Under the pieces are notes generated by a model that was not told the origin of the DNA, did no database searches, and saw nothing but the letters and a program-made list of their open reading frames with translations. DNA of 45,521 nt from an archaeon (GTDB lineage Archaea > Nanobdellota > Nanobdellia > Woesearchaeales > GW2011-AR9). The stretch's first letter is position 1. Each line of letters begins with the position of its first letter. A program made the position numbers and the translations under genes. The stretch is taken from contig JABHQR010000007.1 of NCBI GenBank assembly GCA_018696395.1, positions 1-45,521 on the forward strand, read 5' to 3'. Of this stretch, positions 15,709-22,828 are shown piece by piece.

Positions 15709-16431
15709 TTAATTATCAAAGTTCATTAACAAATGATCTTTAATTTTATTGATTTCTTTAGCAGTTCTTGATGAAGGACTTAAATGAGTTACTGGAGCTT
15801 GATTATGTAAAGCTTTCTTAAACTTTTTATCATGCCTGATATTAGCAATTATCTGTGAACCTATAATGTTTTCAACTTCTTCCTCTTTCATTTCATGCCT
15901 TGCCAACCAAGAGGTCATGTTAAGTACAACCCCTGACAATACATTCCCATGAGATTTTGCCAATTCTGAAGATTTTAAACCTTCCATTACTGAACTAACA
16001 GTCGGATTAACTATAACTATAGCTTCATCAGTGTTCTTTAACACATGATAAACTTCATTACCAACACCAGAAGGAGAATCCACTAGTACAAAATCATAAG
16101 TATTGTGCAAATGATCAAACACTTTCTTTAAATCTTGAGGATTAGTTTTTTGAAACTCAATATAAGAAGTAGATGAAGGAATAAACGAAAATTTGTAATC
16201 TTTATGTTCTTGAACAATTTCATGTAAATCAACTTCTTTTCTCATAAAATGATTCAAAGTTTTCCTAGAAGACATCATACCTATATGTAAACCTAAATTC
16301 GGGGTTTCTAAATTAGCATCAAGAAGTAAAACTCTTTTACCTGCTTTAGCCAAAGCGTGCCCTAAGGCTAATGTTAAAGAAGTTTTACCCACTCCCCCCT
16401 TTCCTGAAACAAGAGCAATAAACCTAGTCAT
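15709..16431 (-). CDS. MinD/ParA-family ATPase
   Basis: A 240-aa deviant Walker A ATPase: SGKGGVGKTSLTLALGHAL at the N-terminus, then LLLDANLETPNLGLHIG (switch I region), FVLVDSPSGVG (Walker B) and IVIVNPTVSSVMEGLKSS. The C-terminus lacks an obvious MinD membrane-targeting helix. Such proteins position division, chromosome or surface machinery. Two ATGs are in tandem; the GAGGTG Shine-Dalgarno is spaced better for the second (16431). Upstream, in the same direction, are two small helical genes that may encode partners. Confidence 0.92.
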   Translation of the reverse strand: MTRFIALVSGKGGVGKTSLTLALGHALAKAGKRVLLLDANLETPNLGLHIGMMSSRKTLNHFMRKEVDLHEIVQEHKDYKFSFIPSSTSYIEFQKTNPQDLKKVFDHLHNTYDFVLVDSPSGVGNEVYHVLKNTDEAIVIVNPTVSSVMEGLKSSELAKSHGNVLSGVVLNMTSWLARHEMKEEEVENIIGSQIIANIRHDKKFKKALHNQAPVTHLSPSSRTAKEINKIKDHLLMNFDN

Positions 16432-16547
16432 CATAACACCTCATATCATAAGAAAGTTCTTTTTAATATTTATAATTATTGTTCTTGAAACATCAATTTA
16501 GTAAAATCCATGAAAATTTATATATTAAATATTGCCAAAATACTGAA

Positions 16548-17033
16548 TTAATCTTCTTCTTCTTTACTTAACCCGAAAAATTTCTTAGAAAAACCATAAA
16601 AATCAAAAGCATAATATTTACAAGTTTCTAAACTATCTATATTAATTATTGTTGAAGAATTTTCCATTTTAAACAACATACCAACATGTCGCCTATATTC
16701 ATTAATTTTAGCATAATCTCTGTTCAATAAATCTTTTAAAAAGAAATAAAATGTAATGTAACGTTGTAATTCTTCATCATCAGAATATAATTCAGATAAT
16801 TTATTAACTTTTAATGCTGGACTTTTTGGACTTCGGTCAAGTTTTTCTTTTTCAATAGAATCAACCATATATCCTTCAAATAACATATCAAAGAAACTCA
16901 CTAACCTTAAAACTGCATTTCTAATGACATCTGTAGTTCGAGTATACTTTAAACTTACAAAAATGATGTGTTCAACTCTCTTTAGCTCTTCTCGAGCTTC
17001 CATCACATAATCTAAAACTGAATAATCTGACAT
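16548..17033 (-). CDS. Small all-helical protein, possible partner of the MinD-like ATPase
   Basis: A 161-aa soluble, helical protein starting at the ATG at 17033, with a GAGG element 12 nt upstream. A TTG at 17051 would overlap the upstream gene. Notable stretches are REELKRVEHIIFVSLKYTRT and VIRNAVLRLVSFFDML. The gross pattern, long helices with a basic centre, resembles HEPN-like bundles and the preceding gene product, but I see no R-x4-6-H RNase motif. It is followed by the MinD-like gene after 116 nt. Function unknown. Confidence 0.75.
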   Translation of the reverse strand: MSDYSVLDYVMEAREELKRVEHIIFVSLKYTRTTDVIRNAVLRLVSFFDMLFEGYMVDSIEKEKLDRSPKSPALKVNKLSELYSDDEELQRYITFYFFLKDLLNRDYAKINEYRRHVGMLFKMENSSTIINIDSLETCKYYAFDFYGFSKKFFGLSKEEED

Positions 17034-17047
17034 TAGTTTAATAAACC

Positions 17048-17527
17048 TCAAAAATTTTTTTCAATAAATGCCAATAATTGTTTACATTTTCTTAGCATTT
17101 GATTGAGTGAAGAGTATGAAATTACTTCGACTTTATAATCTTTTTTACAAATTACATATTTTCCATGTCTTTTGAACTGAATCAGCTCTTCATTCATTGC
17201 ATCTTCAATCTCCAATATTTTAGAATATGTTTGAATTAATTCATCAAAAAAATATAGTTGATTTTTACTTAATCCAAATTTATTTTTAAGATTATGTAAA
17301 TATCTGAGTTTTTTTGGATTTATTTTGGGCACTTCAGAAATTTGCTCTTTAACCTTTGCAATATATAATACTAAATCTACTAATGTGTTAACACAAACTA
17401 TTAAATGCCTCATCACAGATAGAAATATTTTCTCCTCTTTAACTAATAAATAAGTTTTGTTAAGAAGATAATCTGCTCTGTTTAAAAGTTCCTTAGCTCT
17501 GTCCCTTAACAAAGTAGAATGACCCAT
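17048..17527 (-). CDS. Small all-helical protein paired with the next gene
   Basis: A 159-aa helical protein beginning RDRAKELLNRADYLLNKTYL, with a hydrophobic-heptad middle (SVMRHLIVCVNTLVDLVLYI). It is the first gene of the three-gene leftward set ending in the MinD-like ATPase. Its stop lies next to the Shine-Dalgarno of the following gene. A TATA box 28 nt before the ATG indicates a leaderless message. No family is recognised; a distant relation to the following gene product is possible but not shown. Confidence 0.75.
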   Translation of the reverse strand: MGHSTLLRDRAKELLNRADYLLNKTYLLVKEEKIFLSVMRHLIVCVNTLVDLVLYIAKVKEQISEVPKINPKKLRYLHNLKNKFGLSKNQLYFFDELIQTYSKILEIEDAMNEELIQFKRHGKYVICKKDYKVEVISYSSLNQMLRKCKQLLAFIEKNF

Positions 17528-17549
17528 AAGGGAGATTACACGTTGTTTA

Positions 17550-17559
17550 GATATAAAAA
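17550..17559 (-). promoter_or_regulatory. TATA box of the helical-pair/MinD set
   Basis: Minus-strand TTTTTATATC, 28 nt before the ATG at 17527. Confidence 0.65.
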
Positions 17560-17643
17560 GTTATTTGAAGTAAAATATAAACAATCCACATTAATTGACC
17601 AATTAAAATTTAAATAATTATTATGTAAAAAGAATTTAATTAA

Positions 17644-17991
17644 CTATTCGTCATCTGAAGATAATTTCATGATTGCTTCTGCTAAATCACCTTTACAATC
17701 TTCAATAGCTTTCAGAGCAGTCTCTTTATCAACATTAGCTTGGCCCATTACTGTGTTAATATCTTCTTCATTAATGTCTGGACCAGTAGAAATTTCTTTT
17801 TCGATTATTGTTCCAGAAATTTGAAAAGTTTCTTGACCCATCATGTTAACTTTTTGTACTGAAGGGTCTTGAACAATTATTTCTTTTTCAGGAGTTCTAA
17901 TGATGACTTCTGTAGCACCAATATCTTGTTGTTGGATGCCCATTTTACGCATCATCTGTTGCATTTTTCTTGGATTAACTCCTGGAAACAT
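17644..17991 (-). CDS. nac: Nascent polypeptide-associated complex protein
   Basis: A 115-aa archaeal NAC, which binds nascent chains at the ribosome exit. MFPGVNPRKMQQMMRKMGI is the classic N-terminus, followed by the NAC barrel (EVIIRTPEKEIIVQDPSVQKV, then ETFQISG) and a C-terminal UBA domain (MGQANVDKETALKAIEDCKG). Length is normal for archaea. The ATG at 17991 is preceded by AGGTG; a TTG six nt upstream is unlikely. It is followed on the same side by Sec61-beta and RNase P RNA upstream, forming a targeting and RNA-processing cluster. Confidence 0.95.
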   Translation of the reverse strand: MFPGVNPRKMQQMMRKMGIQQQDIGATEVIIRTPEKEIIVQDPSVQKVNMMGQETFQISGTIIEKEISTGPDINEEDINTVMGQANVDKETALKAIEDCKGDLAEAIMKLSSDDE

Positions 17992-18034
17992 TTTCAAATT
18001 TCACCTTTATTTTAGTTATAATTTTTATTTGTTA

Positions 18035-18205
18035 TTATAGTAACGCTGAACCAAAGTAATGTAATGCAATTACTACTACCATAATCACAACTGCCATAAC
18101 AATTATTGCAGCTGGAGAAAAAGATATCTTAGAAGTAGATTCTTCAAAATATCTTGTTAATCCACCTTGACCAGATGGCATCCTAACTTGATCATTTCTT
18201 GCCAT
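18035..18205 (-). CDS. secG: Preprotein translocase subunit Sec61-beta (SecG)
   Basis: A 56-aa tail-anchored protein, easy to miss because of its size. The cytoplasmic part contains RMPSGQGGLTRYFEE, matching the archaeal Sec61-beta consensus (P-S-x-x-G-L-x-R-Y-F). SKISFSPAAIIV then leads into a single membrane helix (AAIIVMAVVIMVVVIALHYF). It is the small subunit of the SecYEG channel. A TATA-like TTATTTAAATTAA lies about 26 nt before the ATG, so the message is probably leaderless. It lies between NAC and RNase P RNA. Confidence 0.93.
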   Translation of the reverse strand: MARNDQVRMPSGQGGLTRYFEESTSKISFSPAAIIVMAVVIMVVVIALHYFGSALL

Positions 18206-18265
18206 TTTAACATTTAATTCATGTTTAATTTAAATAATTTTTGTAAAAATAACTTTAAATTGAAA

Positions 18266-18591
18266 AGTTGACAGGAATGGAATAAGCCACCTTCTGTCGA
18301 AGCCAAAGCATGTAAAAACATACCGATACTTCGTTTTAGTATTCTACTAAGCGTTTCAACGAACTTGCACCAGCAAGGTTTCGTCGTTTCATCGGTCCCT
18401 TAAGAGACGTCAAAGGGTTAAACTCGTTTGTTTCGCAACAAACTTCGCCATTATCATTCCATTCTTAAGGACGTGTCGTTTCTGATCCAGAGCCAAAGAT
18501 TTCTCTTTCTCTTCTTACAAAGAGTTGCTTTTTTATGGTGGGTGGACTTTCCTGAGTTAATAAAAACCCTAACTAAATACCATCACCTGTC
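18266..18591 (-). ncRNA. rnpB: RNase P RNA
   Basis: The catalytic RNA that matures tRNA 5' ends. On the minus strand the conserved elements occur in order: P1 5' strand GACAGG at the 18591 end, AGGAAAGTCCACCC (18540-18553), GAAACGACGAAACC (18377-18390) followed by TTGCTGGTGCAAG, and AGAAGGTGGCTTAT (18282-18295). The P1 3' strand CCTGTC is at 18270-18275. The order and the paired ends fit an archaeal type A RNA of about 325 nt. Exact ends are estimates. A TATA box lies 30 nt upstream and a T-rich tract (18243-18252) downstream. Confidence 0.95.
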
Positions 18592-18615
18592 AAAAACATT
18601 TATTATTAATACTGT

Positions 18616-18625
18616 TTTATAAAAC
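18616..18625 (-). promoter_or_regulatory. TATA box of the RNase P RNA gene
   Basis: TTTTATAAAA, palindromic, centred 30 nt before the predicted 5' end at 18591. Confidence 0.65.
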
Positions 18626-18652
18626 TATTGTCTTTAATTAGGTAACTAAAAA

Positions 18653-18970
18653 TTACTGAGAATTATAAATTATTTCAACCTCTTCAATTAAAGTCCTTTT
18701 CTCTCTCTTAGCTATGATTTCTGCTCTTTGCCTCATTCGAGAATACAATTTATTGTTCGTATTGGAAAATTTATGTTCAACACCAAACACAGAAGCAACA
18801 TTTTGGTACCAAAAATCCTTTTCATAACTAAAATGTTCACTTAAAACATAATGTCCATCAATTAAACTTGCTTTTGCTGACCCCAATGGGCTAGAATATC
18901 CTGACCTAAGAATAGAATACATCAAATAATCCTTATTGCCACTACCAACTAATTTTAATTCTAAAGCCAT
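18653..18970 (-). CDS. Hypothetical protein
   Basis: A 105-aa soluble protein (MALELKLVGSGNKDYLMYS at the start). The N-terminal half looks like beta strands with glycines (SGYSSPLGSAKASLIDGHY); the C-terminal half is a basic helix (YSRMRQRAEIIAKREKRTL). No family is recognised. The ATG is supported by a TATA-like GTTTATATTAAAA about 34 nt upstream. It stands alone, upstream of the RNase P RNA and in the same direction. Confidence 0.6.
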   Translation of the reverse strand: MALELKLVGSGNKDYLMYSILRSGYSSPLGSAKASLIDGHYVLSEHFSYEKDFWYQNVASVFGVEHKFSNTNNKLYSRMRQRAEIIAKREKRTLIEEVEIIYNSQ

Positions 18971-19091
18971 TTATTCAAGTTTAAATTTAAGTTAATGATT
19001 TTAATATAAACTTTGTTTTTCTAGATCATATAATTATACTAGTTTCACAAAACCAGTAACTTTTATAAGATAGTAACAAAAATAGAAGATC

Positions 19092-19454
19092 ATGCTTATT
19101 AACATTAATAAAATTCAACCAATTGAAAATCTTTTAATTGATACTTCCATTAGGTATCACTTAGAAGACAATTCTAGAATTTTTAATAATCCACCCAGGA
19201 TTGTCAAGTGTGAAAATCAACCATTCACCTATTTTGCTTTAGATGGGAATAATAGATTACTTTCTTTATATCTTTCTGATTTAGAGATAGTACCATTTAA
19301 AACAGAAGAATTTAACCATAATGACCAGGACATGAAAATTGGATTAGAATGTGCACTTGAAACTTATCATTCAGGAATCAGAAAATGGTCTGATTACAAA
19401 CCAGAACAAATCGTAACATTAGAAGAATACAAAAGATTAATGGAAGATAATTAA
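19092..19454 (+). CDS. ParB-like domain protein (short)
   Basis: A 120-aa protein with the layout of a ParB/sulfiredoxin-like domain: ININKIQPIENLLID at the start, NNPPRIVKCENQPF, and FALDGNNRLLSLYLSDLEIVPF, in which DGNNR matches the family's DGxHR box. No DNA-binding helix-turn-helix part follows, so it is not a full chromosome-partition ParB. Enzymatic activity (CTPase or nuclease) is unknown. TATA (CTTTTATAAG) lies about 27 nt upstream. Its end overlaps the convergent TraB-like gene by 4 nt. Confidence 0.6.
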   Translation: MLININKIQPIENLLIDTSIRYHLEDNSRIFNNPPRIVKCENQPFTYFALDGNNRLLSLYLSDLEIVPFKTEEFNHNDQDMKIGLECALETYHSGIRKWSDYKPEQIVTLEEYKRLMEDN

Positions 19455-20194
19455 ACCAAATCTTCCGGCTTAATCTTCTCATGTTCCGGAACATTTTCTG
19501 GTAAGTTCAATTTGTGCCAATTTTTAGCAATAATTCTGTTCATTTCCTTCTTATGTCCCGCACCAACAATCGCCAGAATATTTTTGTTAGGATTATTTCT
19601 TTGTAATTTTAAAAGTGCTTTACTCATAAACCTGTTTCTATCAGAAACTAAAGATTTGTAAATATTGGGATAATTTTTGTTTAATTGACTTAAAAGTTTT
19701 TCAATTAATTCTTCTTCAGGAACTTTACTTAAATCTAAATTTTCTAATCCTAATTCTTGAATTTGTTTTTCTCTTTGAAATATTCCTTTAAAAAAATCTT
19801 TAACAAAATTAAATTTCTCTTTCCACGTTAATGTTTTGGAAAAATTTCTTAATGTAATTTCAATAGGTTGATCTATTAAAGCAACAGCAATTTTTTCTTT
19901 GTGTGCTAACAAAAGTGCTTTTTTCATTTCAGAACCAGGTTTAATCCCTACCATTTGACCCATCTTTTCCTGAAAATATTGTCCGACTTTAGCAAATATA
20001 AATCCTTTAAATCCGATTAATTTAATTTGTTTCAAATTTATTTTATTCTTAGGGTCCTTTGAAGTCAAAGCAATAGTCCTTCTAACATCTAGTTCCAAAG
20101 CAATAATGTCTGGCCGGTTAGCACTAACTTCGTCGATAATGTCTTTAATACTCTGTTTAGAGATATGTGACGTCCCAATAATCTTTATTGCCAT
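19451..20194 (-). CDS. TraB/PrgY-family protein
   Basis: A 247-aa member of the TraB (PrgY/GumN-related) family. Family motifs are KIIGTSHISKQSI at the N-terminus, PDIIALELDVRR, a helical middle with VALIDQPIEITLR, and ILAIVGAGHKKEM at the C-terminal end. The conserved GxxH and H/E residues hint at a metal-dependent peptidase fold, as proposed for the family; activity is not established. No membrane segment is evident, unlike longer archaeal TraB proteins. Its TATA box is shared with the divergent PRC-barrel gene. Confidence 0.88.
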   Translation of the reverse strand: MAIKIIGTSHISKQSIKDIIDEVSANRPDIIALELDVRRTIALTSKDPKNKINLKQIKLIGFKGFIFAKVGQYFQEKMGQMVGIKPGSEMKKALLLAHKEKIAVALIDQPIEITLRNFSKTLTWKEKFNFVKDFFKGIFQREKQIQELGLENLDLSKVPEEELIEKLLSQLNKNYPNIYKSLVSDRNRFMSKALLKLQRNNPNKNILAIVGAGHKKEMNRIIAKNWHKLNLPENVPEHEKIKPEDLV

Positions 20195-20215
20195 TATATA
20201 ATTAACACAACAGAA

Positions 20216-20227
20216 AAGTATATAAAC
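20216..20227. promoter_or_regulatory. Bidirectional TATA element
   Basis: AAGTATATAAAC reads as a TATA box on both strands. It lies 28 nt before the TraB ATG at 20194 (leaderless) and about 48 nt before the PRC-barrel ATG at 20270, which would leave a short leader containing its Shine-Dalgarno. Confidence 0.6.
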
Positions 20228-20269
20228 TTAAGCTTATTGGGTAAAAGTAATGTTGAGAGGTGGGTCAAA

Positions 20270-20551
20270 ATGTTAAAAATGAAGAAAATATCAACTACTT
20301 ATGATTTAAAGGTTTTCACTGACTCTGGTGATTATTTCGGTGATGTTGAAGATAGTATAGTTGCTGGTAACAGAGTTTTTGGATGGAAAATTAAATCTAC
20401 TAAGAATTCTTTCTTAAGCAGAATTTTAGGTAGTGCAAAGGGAGTTATCGTTCCACACCAGCTTGTTAAAGCAGTAGGTGATATTCTAATTATTTCCAAG
20501 ACAGCAATCCCTAATAGTGGAAGTGTTGAAGCAGATGATAGTGTTGAATAA
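20270..20551 (+). CDS. PRC-barrel domain protein
   Basis: A 93-aa protein with a PRC-barrel pattern: TTYDLKVFTDSGDYFGDVED, then GWKIKS and a C-terminal VIVPHQLVKAVGDILII, which matches the archaeal form (I-x-P-x-x-x-V-x-x-V-G-D-I-I-I-V). Archaeal PRC-barrel proteins include CdpB division factors bound to FtsZ or SepF; that link is family knowledge, not shown here. The ATG at 20270 has a GAGGTG Shine-Dalgarno 7 nt upstream, so the TTG at 20237 is not used. Confidence 0.85.
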   Translation: MLKMKKISTTYDLKVFTDSGDYFGDVEDSIVAGNRVFGWKIKSTKNSFLSRILGSAKGVIVPHQLVKAVGDILIISKTAIPNSGSVEADDSVE

Positions 20552-20572
20552 ATAAGGAGTGAATGTTATAAT

Positions 20573-20674
20573 ATGAAGTTAAACTTTGAAAAATTTTACC
20601 AAGATTTGTTAAAATTTCAACACAGCCAGGGTAATTTTGAAGATTTAGAAGCACCATTACCTTTTGCTGCTTAA
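20573..20674 (+). CDS. Predicted 33-aa microprotein
   Basis: A short open frame (MKLNFEKFYQDLLKFQHSQ at the start, EAPLPFAA at the end) 21 nt after the PRC-barrel gene. It is preceded by AAGGAGTGA, a good Shine-Dalgarno whose GGAG lies about 13 nt before the ATG. The N-terminal half could be an amphipathic helix. No homologue is known to me. It is probably cotranscribed with the PRC-barrel gene; the ribosome-binding site is the main support. Confidence 0.5.
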   Translation: MKLNFEKFYQDLLKFQHSQGNFEDLEAPLPFAA

Positions 20675-20772
20675 TTTATTTTTTATTAACATTTTTTCTT
20701 AATTATTTTTAAAACAATTTATGTATTTCAAGAACAATAATAATTATAAATTGAATGTAAACAAACTATAAT

Positions 20773-21327
20773 ATGCTAAGCAGAGTAGATCATGAAAAAG
20801 AGATTAGTTATTTCAAAGAAATACTAGGCATAGAAAGTTTAGACCAAATTGTAAGGTCTGAACAAGGAGGGATAGGAAGTTCTATATCACATAATAACTT
20901 ATCTAAAGAATTAGATTTATTAAAAAAAGGATTAAGCCAATACGATATATTAATATTCGAAAGTAAGGGAATACTTTCTTACAATTCATTAGGTCCTAGT
21001 TCAGGATTAATATTCTCAAAACTGGTTATCGAAAGGCTCTCTAAGGGCAATTGGTATAAAAAAGAAGGTCTTAATTTCATAACTATTTCTGACAAAACAG
21101 GATATAAAAGAGAAAATAAATTTCAATTTAGATATTCAATACCACTAAGAGTTTCACTAAAAAAGGAAACATTTAATGAGGGAGAAATAATCTTTGAAAA
21201 TTGGGGTGATCTTTATGAATTAGAAATATCTCGTTTATGTATATCTCCACTTTCTTTCTTAAGTATAAAAACTAAAAGTTATGAGAAATGTTCAACAATT
21301 AATGGATATAAAATAAAAAGAGAGTAA
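20773..21327 (+). CDS. Hypothetical protein
   Basis: A 184-aa soluble protein with no motif I recognise. Beginning LSRVDHEKEISYFKEILGIE, it seems helical for 70 residues, then contains mixed strands (FITISDKTGYKRENKFQFRY, GEIIFENWGDLYELEISRL). TATA-like ATTATAAATT lies about 25 nt before the ATG, so a leaderless transcript is likely. The neighbouring genes give no hint of function. Confidence 0.6.
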   Translation: MLSRVDHEKEISYFKEILGIESLDQIVRSEQGGIGSSISHNNLSKELDLLKKGLSQYDILIFESKGILSYNSLGPSSGLIFSKLVIERLSKGNWYKKEGLNFITISDKTGYKRENKFQFRYSIPLRVSLKKETFNEGEIIFENWGDLYELEISRLCISPLSFLSIKTKSYEKCSTINGYKIKRE

Positions 21328-21341
21328 GAAAAAAAAAAATC

Positions 21342-21869
21342 TCATTTTTTCTTCAGCAACCATTTTTCTAGCTTTTCTAAATCTTCTAATTTGTTAAAGT
21401 AAACTGAATGCCTTTTATCTTTTGTTAAAAGGTAAGCACCTAGTAAAAATTTGTCCAATTTATATTTCTTAACTTCTTTCAACAAAATTTGAACTCTTTC
21501 AACATTATTACCAACAAACCTAATGATTTCAAGTTTATCATGCTTAACATGATAATGTTCTTCAATTTTCCTCATGTTTCTGATAATTGTGGAAATACCA
21601 AGATATATCAGTATAAAGAATAATGTCATTGCTGCTGCAGAAAAGAGACTGTAATCTGTTTCAACCATCACTATTACAAAAACTAACAAAGATAAAAATG
21701 TTAAAATTATAGATTCTAATTTCATCAAAAATAAACCTTCACCTGGAAAACTCCAATAATGTAAAGTTTTACTAGCACTAATATTACTTACTTTTGCTTT
21801 ATTCTTCACATTTTTTTTAACAATAGTTTTCTTAATAGTTTTCTTTTTAGATACTTTTTTCTTTGCCAT
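21342..21869 (-). CDS. Membrane protein with PH-like C-terminal domain
   Basis: A 175-aa protein. A very basic N-terminus (MAKKKVSKKKTIKKTIVKKN) is followed by two membrane helices (about 50-95) and a cytosolic C-terminal part of about 75 residues (KIEEHYHVKHDKLEIIRFVG, VQILLKEVKKYKLDKFLLG). The latter resembles bacterial-type PH (bPH2-like) domains, by pattern only. It follows the small two-helix protein gene with a 1-nt gap, so the two are cotranscribed and probably act together. Confidence 0.75.
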   Translation of the reverse strand: MAKKKVSKKKTIKKTIVKKNVKNKAKVSNISASKTLHYWSFPGEGLFLMKLESIILTFLSLLVFVIVMVETDYSLFSAAAMTLFFILIYLGISTIIRNMRKIEEHYHVKHDKLEIIRFVGNNVERVQILLKEVKKYKLDKFLLGAYLLTKDKRHSVYFNKLEDLEKLEKWLLKKK

Positions 21870-21870
21870 T

Positions 21871-22089
21871 TTATTTGCCCTCGTCCATTAAAGGTGCTTT
21901 AGTCATACTTATCAGTGAAGCTATAAACATTAATGTAAATACTAACATACATGCTAAACCAAACCTTAAACTTTGTGGATAAACAAAGTAAGTAGAAATT
22001 AAAAAACCCAACATAGAAGTTACCATAAACCCCCCACTTAAAGGAGAAGCATGCCACTTCCGATAAAATTTATCTTTCTTTTTTGCCAT
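21871..22089 (-). CDS. Small two-helix membrane protein
   Basis: A 72-aa protein with a basic start (AKKKDKFYRKWHASPLSGG) and two membrane helices (FMVTSMLGFLISTYFVY and FGLACMLVFTLMFIASLI). Three possible starts (TTG, ATG, ATG) lie in a row; GAGGT fits best with the last ATG at 22089. Stop and next start are separated by a single base. Function unknown. Confidence 0.75.
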   Translation of the reverse strand: MAKKKDKFYRKWHASPLSGGFMVTSMLGFLISTYFVYPQSLRFGLACMLVFTLMFIASLISMTKAPLMDEGK

Positions 22090-22185
22090 CATCAATACCT
22101 CTTTTTACAATTAATTTAAATTAAATTAACATAATTATTTTAATATTAATATTGTAACCAGTATATTAGAAATAGAAAAACGTAT

Positions 22186-22743
22186 TTAAACCTTTTGGGA
22201 AATACTATTTAAAACAAAATTTAATCTTTTTTCAACACCCACCCTAGGAACTTCAATAAGAGAATAACCTAACTTCAAATAAGCTTCTCCCACCAAATGA
22301 TGTATTCTTATAGACTCTTCAAAAGTAAATGGTCTAAATTCATCTTGAACATAAATCTCTTCCCAAGGTGGAAGGACAAATATTTGGTCATATCTTAAAT
22401 TTATACTTGCTTCTAAACATTTATTTGATGGTTTCAAACCATAACCTAAATAATATGCTATTTCATCTGGAATTCCCCTATCAAAAAAAGAGGGTTTATC
22501 AATCGGAGCAAAAAAATAATCTTTAATTCTTTGATTAACAATAATCTTTTGAAATTCTGGACGATTATTCCAAGGTAATTTTGAAGGATCACCTTTAGAA
22601 AAATTCTTTATATAGTCTAACGTTGTTTCAGGAATAGTTATTAATCCCACTTTATCAAATTCTTTAATTAATGCAGTTTTTCCAAACCCAGACCCACCAG
22701 TTACCACATACTTTCCAGGGAGATAATTGTTTGATTCACACAT
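22186..22743 (-). CDS. AAA_28-type P-loop NTPase
   Basis: A 185-aa NTPase. Walker A is VTGGSGFGKTALIKEF, and SFFDRGIPDEIAYYLGY is the Walker B-like segment typical of the AAA_28 group (NadR/Ttd14-related kinases). The C-terminal strand SLIEVPRVGVEKRLNFVL matches the same family. Such proteins often act as nucleoside or nucleotide kinases, but the substrate is unknown. A TATA-like ATTTATAATT sits 27 nt before the ATG. Confidence 0.85.
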   Translation of the reverse strand: MCESNNYLPGKYVVTGGSGFGKTALIKEFDKVGLITIPETTLDYIKNFSKGDPSKLPWNNRPEFQKIIVNQRIKDYFFAPIDKPSFFDRGIPDEIAYYLGYGLKPSNKCLEASINLRYDQIFVLPPWEEIYVQDEFRPFTFEESIRIHHLVGEAYLKLGYSLIEVPRVGVEKRLNFVLNSISQKV

Positions 22744-22828
22744 AATTACTTCATTAAAATATACAATTATAAATATTTAGATCATAGAAAGAATAAACAA
22801 AAAGAGATAATGAAAAAATAAAAATTAA

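Noticed and set aside
18428-18622. 64-codon plus-strand open frame
   Set aside because: It lies inside and opposite the RNase P RNA gene.
19092-19454. Full ParB chromosome-partition protein forming a ParAB pair with the MinD-like ATPase
   Set aside because: Only the N-terminal ParB-like part is present, with no helix-turn-helix domain, and the two genes lie 2.7 kb apart on opposite strands.
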